A DNA stretch of 64,000 nt, from positions 1,240,001-1,304,000 of the forward strand of contig JAJVIF010000001.1 of NCBI GenBank assembly GCA_022072165.1. Direction: 5' to 3'. This DNA comes from a bacterium (GTDB taxonomy: Bacteria > JAJVIF01). Below the pieces are notes generated by a model. The model made no database searches. It was not told where the DNA came from and worked only from the letters and a program-made list of their open reading frames with translations. The position numbers and the translations under genes were made by a program. Shown here piece by piece: positions 59,262 through 64,000 of this stretch; position 1 is the stretch's first letter; every line of letters begins with the position of its first letter.

Positions 59262-60265
59262 TGCGATACGTGCAGTTGGGACGCACTGGACTCTCCACCA
59301 GTGAAATCGGATTCGGTGCCTGGGCCATCGGCGGCAATCAGTACGGCAACTCCTATGGCCACACCGATGATGTCACGAGCAAGGCCGCTGTTCATGCGGC
59401 CCTGGAGTGCGGCATCAACTTCTTTGATACCGCCGATGTGTATGGCTACGGCCATTCCGAGGAGGTCCTGGGAGCAGCCCTCAAGGGAGCCGACTTTGGA
59501 CTCCCCCCCATCATCGCGACCAAAGTGGGCGGCAATTTTTATCAGGGCCAGACGCGGATGGACTTCAGTCCGGACTATCTCCGCTTCGCAGTCGACCAGT
59601 CGTTGCGCCGGTTGCAGATCGACCGGATCGATCTCTATCAGTTGCATAACCCCAGCGCTGAGATCATCGCGGCGGGCGCGGTCATCGACACCCTCGAGGA
59701 GCTGCAGGCTGCCGGCAAGATCGGACACATTGGCGTGTCGGTGTTCACGCCGGACGAGGCGATGGCCTGTCTTGGGGATGACCGGGTCGCATCGATTCAG
59801 CTGGTCTACAACCTGCTGCGACGGGAGATGGAGTCGCAGGTCCTCGAAACCGCGCAATTGCGCCATGTGGCCATCATTGCCCGGGAGCCGCTGGCCAACG
59901 GGTTCCTGGCGGGACGCCGGTCGCCGCAGGACGAGTTTGAGCCTGGCGACATCCGGTACTCGATGCCGGCGGGGTACAAATCGCAGCTGGCGGGAGCGGC
60001 CGCCTATGTCCGGGAGGTTCTGGAAGCCATCGATGGGCCACAGGGAGTCCGGACGCTGGCGCAGGTTGCCCTGCAGTTCGTGATTCGCCATCCTGCGGTG
60101 AGCGTGGTGATCCCGGGGGCAAAGAAGGCCAGCCAGGTGATCGAAAATGCCCATGTCAGCGACCTTGGTCCGCTGGAAGGGGCCTTCATCACCTCCCTCT
60201 TCGGTCCGGACTACCAGCAGGCGGACCCAGCCCAAAAGCCCTATCAGGAGCTCCCCATCGCATGA
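59261..60265 (+). CDS. Aldo/keto reductase
   Basis: 334 residues. Of the two consecutive ATGs (59258, 59261) the second is better placed after GGAGGT. TIM-barrel AKR: RTGLSTSEIGFGAWAIGG, NFFDTADVYGYGHSEEVLG, IIATKVGG and DRIDLYQLHNP give the tetrad Asp56, Tyr61, Lys88, His129. The NADP(H)-binding end is VVIPGAKKASQVIENAHVSD. It reduces aldehydes or ketones, substrate unknown. It overlaps the Nudix gene by four bases (ATGA), forming an operon with 58281 and 60262. Confidence 0.93.
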   Translation: MRYVQLGRTGLSTSEIGFGAWAIGGNQYGNSYGHTDDVTSKAAVHAALECGINFFDTADVYGYGHSEEVLGAALKGADFGLPPIIATKVGGNFYQGQTRMDFSPDYLRFAVDQSLRRLQIDRIDLYQLHNPSAEIIAAGAVIDTLEELQAAGKIGHIGVSVFTPDEAMACLGDDRVASIQLVYNLLRREMESQVLETAQLRHVAIIAREPLANGFLAGRRSPQDEFEPGDIRYSMPAGYKSQLAGAAAYVREVLEAIDGPQGVRTLAQVALQFVIRHPAVSVVIPGAKKASQVIENAHVSDLGPLEGAFITSLFGPDYQQADPAQKPYQELPIA

Positions 60266-60705
60266 CAGCAGCTATCGAAGTGATTGCCCGGGCCGTGATA
60301 CAGCGCGAAGGACATGTACTGCTGACACGACGGGTCGGGGGGAGCTATGTCTTTCTGCCGGGAGGACACATCGAGCCGGGCGAAGCAGCGGTGACCGCCC
60401 TGGTCCGGGAGATCGACGAAGAACTGGGAACGCAACTCGACGTCCGGCGCTTTTTGGGGGTCGTTGAGCACCAGTACAGCCGCGGCGACACCACCACACA
60501 CGAGGTGAATCTGCTCTTTGAGGGGAGTGCTCCGGCGCTCCCCTTCCCTGCTTCCCCGGAAAGCCGGGAGCCCCGATTCGAGTTTTGGTGGGAGCGTGTC
60601 GATGGCCTGGCCGAGTGCGGGCTGGAACCCTCTGTACTTCGGGACGATCTGGCGACGTGGCTCTTCGCACAAGGAGCAGGGCGCTTCGGCAGCACTCTGC
60701 GGTAG
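60262..60705 (+). CDS. Nudix hydrolase
   Basis: 147 residues. The complete Nudix box runs from GGHIEPGEAAVTALV to REIDEELG, giving the G-x5-E-x7-REUxEExGU metal site. The preceding strands (EVIARAVIQREGHVLLTRRV) are typical. It hydrolyses a nucleoside-diphosphate-linked substrate, not definable from sequence. Translationally coupled to the aldo/keto reductase. Confidence 0.93.
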   Translation: MTAAIEVIARAVIQREGHVLLTRRVGGSYVFLPGGHIEPGEAAVTALVREIDEELGTQLDVRRFLGVVEHQYSRGDTTTHEVNLLFEGSAPALPFPASPESREPRFEFWWERVDGLAECGLEPSVLRDDLATWLFAQGAGRFGSTLR

Positions 60706-60707
60706 CG

Positions 60708-61142
60708 TCAGTCGTCTGCGACGTCGGTGGTATCGCGCTGAAACACCGAGCGAGCCTCCGGCAGCACTTCCCGACGGGGCTGGACCAGCAAAATGGTCAT
60801 CAGACCGATGACCCCGAAGGTCGCGAGCCAGAAGAGTCCCGGTTGTCGCCAAAAGAGGCTGAGTCCAGAAACCCAGGCGGTGGCACTGAGGAGCAATAGC
60901 TGTACTTCTACCCGGAGTTGCGTCGTGGCCTCCGGGTCCGTGAGCAGACGTCGCAATCGACGAGTCGCCAGCCCCAGCGTCAGTATCACGATCCCCAACG
61001 CGACCCAGTCACCGGGCGTCACGCTCTGGGCGGAGAGCATCGGGAACTGCAGCCGGACCCCTGCCGCCACGATGGCGGCGTTGAGAAGGCCGACCTGCCC
61101 CCACCAGCGTCCATCTTTGGCAGCAGTAGACTGTGTCTGCAC
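60708..61142 (-). CDS. Hypothetical membrane protein
   Basis: Up to 144 residues from the GTG at 61140-61142; about four membrane helices (LLNAAIVAAGVRLQ, WVALGIVILTLGLATRRL, LLLLSATAWVSGLSLFW, LFWLATFGVIGLMTILLV). The GTG abuts the divergent ATG at 61143, so the true start may be further in. Family unknown. Confidence 0.65.
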   Translation of the reverse strand: MQTQSTAAKDGRWWGQVGLLNAAIVAAGVRLQFPMLSAQSVTPGDWVALGIVILTLGLATRRLRRLLTDPEATTQLRVEVQLLLLSATAWVSGLSLFWRQPGLFWLATFGVIGLMTILLVQPRREVLPEARSVFQRDTTDVADD

Positions 61143-62372
61143 ATGAGCCCCCGTCGCCTCCCATTATTGCTGCTCTGCTGCTGGCTGGGGCTGCCGGGGA
61201 CCGGAGCGACCGCGCCCCCGCCGGTGGAGGTCACGATGGCAGCGACCATCGTCCGCGAACAGGGGGCTTCGGGCATGGCAGAGTCGTTTCTGACGCTCGT
61301 GAGTCTGGATCAGCAGCCCCATACGTTCAGCGTGATGCTGCCACCGGATCAGACCCTCACCCCGATCGTCTGGACTTTCCGGGGCTGGTGGACCAGCGAG
61401 GAAATCACCCACGCGGAGCAGCTGCAGCTCGCGCTCCGCACAGAACAGGCGACCTTACGACAGCTGGACCATCAGCGCTGGATCGTCATCGGCGCCATCG
61501 CCCCCGCACTCTGGCCGGTCGCGGCGGGCTACGGCAGCGTGCTGGCGCATCCGCAGAGCGCTGAACTGGGGATGCAGCCCTACGAGTTGCCGTTCGAGTT
61601 GTACTACAACCCCGTGCCGGAAACAGAACAGGCCGACGAGGCACTGACCCTCGCCGAGGACCCTACGCGGCCGGGTCACTGGCAGGTGACACTGCGTCCT
61701 TCGCCCCTGGCAACACCGCTGTCGGGGCTGGGGCTCCGGGTGCAGCATCCCGCCGATGCCGTGCCTTCGCTGCTGATGACCAGCCACGATGGAACGGAAC
61801 TGGCGACTCCGATGCCCCTGCCGGTCCGGTTCCAGCGCATCTATGGCGCCTCCGGGGAGCATCAGGAACACAGGTGGCATCAGTCAGGGATCCGTCAGCT
61901 GGAGCACCTGCTGGCCGCCTGGGAGAGTGGGTCCACCGCGAGCCTGACTTCGGTCAGTCTGCCTCAGGATGCCCTATTGCTCTACCGGGGCCATGAGGGA
62001 CCCGGAATGCCCATCCAGGTGGTCGGCGACAGGCTGCCACGATGGTGGAGTCCGGGATTCGTGTTGTGCATAGGGCTGATGATCGCCCTGGGCGGGGGGT
62101 GGCTGCTGACCGCGCAGTCTGCGACGGTATCCACTGGCACACGATGGCTGAAGCTGGCCTTGGGCTGGCTGGCAGGCTGGGGTGTCGCGGTGCTGGGGTT
62201 CCCCCTCTTCGGACTCGGTTTCCTGGCGGGGGCTGCAGTGACCGACCAGTACTGGGCACGTCAGGGACTGGGAGGAGCCTCCTGGGGACGGTGGCTCGGG
62301 CTGGTGGGTCTCTGGCTCCTGCTCAGCGCATTGGCGTTGCCGCTTTTACTGACCCAAAGCCTGCTTTCTTAA
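61143..62372 (+). CDS. Exported/membrane protein of unknown function
   Basis: 409 residues. Signal peptide (LLLLCCWLGLPGTGATA). A periplasmic beta-rich region of ~280 residues (VEVTMAATIVREQ, HTFSVMLPPDQTLTPIVW, WQVTLRPSPLATPLSGLGLR) resembles a carboxypeptidase-regulatory or nickel-export-like Ig module. It is followed by three C-terminal membrane helices (SPGFVLCIGLMIALGGGWLL, LALGWLAGWGVAVLGFPLFG, LGLVGLWLLLSALALPLLL). TAGACT lies ten bases before the ATG. No family recognised. Confidence 0.72.
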   Translation: MSPRRLPLLLLCCWLGLPGTGATAPPPVEVTMAATIVREQGASGMAESFLTLVSLDQQPHTFSVMLPPDQTLTPIVWTFRGWWTSEEITHAEQLQLALRTEQATLRQLDHQRWIVIGAIAPALWPVAAGYGSVLAHPQSAELGMQPYELPFELYYNPVPETEQADEALTLAEDPTRPGHWQVTLRPSPLATPLSGLGLRVQHPADAVPSLLMTSHDGTELATPMPLPVRFQRIYGASGEHQEHRWHQSGIRQLEHLLAAWESGSTASLTSVSLPQDALLLYRGHEGPGMPIQVVGDRLPRWWSPGFVLCIGLMIALGGGWLLTAQSATVSTGTRWLKLALGWLAGWGVAVLGFPLFGLGFLAGAAVTDQYWARQGLGGASWGRWLGLVGLWLLLSALALPLLLTQSLLS

Positions 62373-62503
62373 AGGGAACCGAACGGTTATGGCGGTTGCG
62401 GGAAGGCCCTGAAACGCGCACACTACGGGGGTTACTGCCAGATGTCAGTGCTGAGACGCTGACGCTGTTGTCAGGATCACAGGAAAGGCCGGGCAAACAG
62501 GTC

Positions 62504-63553
62504 GTGCTGGTACTGCTGGCGGCTCACGCCACAGAAGCCGACATCGCGCAGGCCATCGCGACCCTGGAGGGTCGGGGTGCCAGTGTGCAGCCCCTCCAGC
62601 ATGGAGGGCAGACCTGCCTGCTGGTGACCGGCCTGCCGCCGGGGACCTCCCAGTCGGGGCTGGGTGCCCTGGCGGGAGTCGAGCAGGTCCTCCCAGTCAC
62701 CCGACCGTATGTCCTCGCCAGCCGGACCTTTACCACGGAAAACTCGATAGTCCCGGTTGGTGGACTCCCGGTCGGTGGCCCGGGCTTGCTGGTGGTGGCG
62801 GGTCCCTGCGCGGTGGAAAGCCGGGCGCAGACACTCACCGTTGCTGATGGTGTTTCGCGCGATGGAGCACAAGCGCTCCGGGGGGGGGCGTACAAGCCAC
62901 GGACATCCCCCTACTCCTTCCAGGGACTTGGCCCCGAGGGGCTGGAGATTCTCGCTGAAGCCCGGGCCCGTACGGGGCTGCGGATCATCACGGAAGCGAT
63001 GGATCAGGAGCAGCTCGATCTGGTCGCGCCGGTGGCGGATGCGGTCCAGATCGGGGCGCGCAATATGCAGAACTTTCCGCTGCTCAAGGCGTGCGGGGAG
63101 ATCGGGAAGCCGGTCGTGCTGAAGCGTGGGATGTCGGCGACTCTCACCGACTGGCTTTTGGCGGCGGAGTACATCCTCGACGCGGGGAATCCGCATGTGA
63201 TTTTGTGTGAGCGGGGCATCCGGACCTTTACGGATCACAGTCGCAACACCCTCGACCTGTCGATCATCCCGGCGGCGAAGGCGGAGACGCACCTCCCGGT
63301 GATCGTGGACCCCTCCCATGCCACCGGGCGACGCCTGCTCGTGCCGGCCATGGCCCGGGCGGCGATCGCCGCGGGGGCTGATGGCCTGCTGATTGAAGTG
63401 CATGGGAATCCGTCAGAAGCGCAGTCCGATGGCGAGCAGGCGATTCTGCCAGCAGAGTTTCGGGCTTTAATGCGCGATCTGGAGTCCCTGGCTCCGTTGC
63501 TGGGACGGCATCTGCTGCCAGCCCCAGTAGCCCTCCCCGCTCCGGCGGAGTAG
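62504..63553 (+). CDS. aroF: 3-deoxy-7-phosphoheptulonate (DAHP) synthase, class I-beta with ferredoxin-like N-domain
   Basis: About 349 residues from the GTG at 62504, chosen because VLVLLAAHATEADIAQAI aligns with the usual N-terminus (MIIVLKPGATEEDI) of this subfamily. In-frame TTGs at 62396 or 62468 would add 12-36 residues, and no start has a good SD. The ACT-like domain (~75 residues) is followed by the barrel: VVAGPCAVESRAQT, LRGGAYKPRTSPYSFQGLG, QIGARNMQNFPLL, LKRGMSAT, CERGIRTF and VDPSHATGRR. It condenses PEP and erythrose-4-phosphate, the first step of aromatic amino-acid synthesis. The N-domain mediates feedback inhibition in relatives. Confidence 0.95.
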   Translation: MLVLLAAHATEADIAQAIATLEGRGASVQPLQHGGQTCLLVTGLPPGTSQSGLGALAGVEQVLPVTRPYVLASRTFTTENSIVPVGGLPVGGPGLLVVAGPCAVESRAQTLTVADGVSRDGAQALRGGAYKPRTSPYSFQGLGPEGLEILAEARARTGLRIITEAMDQEQLDLVAPVADAVQIGARNMQNFPLLKACGEIGKPVVLKRGMSATLTDWLLAAEYILDAGNPHVILCERGIRTFTDHSRNTLDLSIIPAAKAETHLPVIVDPSHATGRRLLVPAMARAAIAAGADGLLIEVHGNPSEAQSDGEQAILPAEFRALMRDLESLAPLLGRHLLPAPVALPAPAE

Positions 63554-63568
63554 CATCTTCCGCTGTTC

Positions 63569-64000
63569 ATGGACTGCTCCATCATCATCCCCAACTTCAA
63601 CGGTCGGCATGTGCTCGGCACCTGCCTGGCTGCGCTGTATGAACAGACCAGCACCCGGCTGATCGAACGGGAAATCATTGTGGTGGACAACGGGTCCACC
63701 GATGATTCACGTCAGTTCGTGACGGCGGAGTACCCGGAAGTCTCGGTCATCAGCCTGCCGCGAAACACCGGCTTCACCGGGGGCATCGCCGCCGGCGTGG
63801 AGGCGGCTCGGGGCGACACGCTGGTCTTCCTCAACAACGACACGCGTCCGGACTTTGTCTGGCTGGAATCGCTCCTGCAGCCGCTGCGGGATCCGGCAGT
63901 GGCAGCAGTCGGGAGCCTGATGCTGAATGCGTCGGAGGAAGCGATTGATTTCGCAGGCGGGACCGCCAATCTCTTTGGGTGGGGCTTTCAGCAGGGACAT
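63569..64000 (+). CDS. Family 2 glycosyltransferase, N-terminal part (cut by the right edge)
   Basis: 144 codons, continuing past base 64000. GT-A fold: SIIIPNFNGRHVLGTCLAAL, EIIVVDNGSTDDSRQFV, LPRNTGFTGGIAAGVEAARG and TLVFLNNDTRPDFVWLE, with the metal-binding NNDT (DxD equivalent). It is the rhamnosyltransferase-like GT2 group that builds polysaccharides or glycolipids. Start ATG 63569, 15 bases after the DAHP synthase stop. Confidence 0.92.
   Translation, partial: MDCSIIIPNFNGRHVLGTCLAALYEQTSTRLIEREIIVVDNGSTDDSRQFVTAEYPEVSVISLPRNTGFTGGIAAGVEAARGDTLVFLNNDTRPDFVWLESLLQPLRDPAVAAVGSLMLNASEEAIDFAGGTANLFGWGFQQGH

Overview
The window is GC-rich, gene-dense bacterial chromosome with about 55 protein genes and three tRNAs. 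It has no rRNA, CRISPR array, transposase or integrase. Lipoprotein signal peptides are frequent, there is a large LptC-like/LptA-like pair (23767-27470), and a SurA-like lipoprotein is present, so the cell is almost certainly diderm. None of the proteins I recognise fixes the phylum. Many proteins are divergent members of their families, which suggests an uncultivated or deeply branching lineage (inference). Genes seem to start in two ways: with a Shine-Dalgarno (SD) site, or with a bare -10 box (TATACT, TACACT, TACGCT, TAGAAT) 6-9 bases before the start codon, as in leaderless transcripts.

Layout. 1-3562: two lipoproteins, a BCP-type peroxiredoxin, an unknown protein and a flavin-reductase-like protein. 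3805-5282: the primary sigma factor gene with a clear promoter and terminator. 5320-11405: unknown envelope proteins, a small Cys-rich secreted protein, an AAA/STAND-like ATPase, a GspE/PilB relative without its Walker motifs, a tRNA-Gln/tRNA-Glu pair and an unknown protein. 11732-19271: two tandem giant lipoproteins with PKD repeats and a C-terminal metzincin-type protease motif. They share an N-terminal domain with the lipoproteins at 1-303 and 38881-40098. 19308-31937: GerMN protein, esterase, XRE regulator, LptC/LptA-like pair, a STAS anti-anti-sigma factor close to a PAS/HATPase regulator, and a dolichol-kinase-like enzyme. 31991-46323: macro-domain protein, a three-gene membrane operon, tRNA-Arg, a LysM-NlpC/P60 hydrolase, a DUF2079 protein, a metallophosphoesterase resembling RNA lariat debranching enzyme, MazG and MscS.

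47830-53317 is a compact bacterial microcompartment (BMC) locus: three hexameric shell genes (one with an extra C-terminal domain), a CoA-acylating aldehyde dehydrogenase with a C-terminal encapsulation-type helix, a PduL-fold protein lacking every zinc ligand, and a EutN/CcmL vertex protein. Two unrelated genes sit among them: a DUF3592 membrane protein and a secreted protein. A terminator closes the set and a PadR-type regulator follows. No signature aldehyde-producing enzyme, trimeric shell protein, alcohol dehydrogenase or acetate kinase is present. The shell and aldehyde dehydrogenase suggest that an aldehyde made elsewhere is oxidised inside a shell to acyl-CoA. How the acyl-CoA is then handled is unclear because the phosphotransacylase looks inactive.

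54224-64000: SurA-like lipoprotein, glycosyltransferase, ECF sigma factor with a consensus promoter, GntR/YtrA regulator, unknown protein, aldo/keto reductase, Nudix hydrolase, membrane proteins, DAHP synthase (shikimate pathway entry) and the start of a family 2 glycosyltransferase cut by the window edge.
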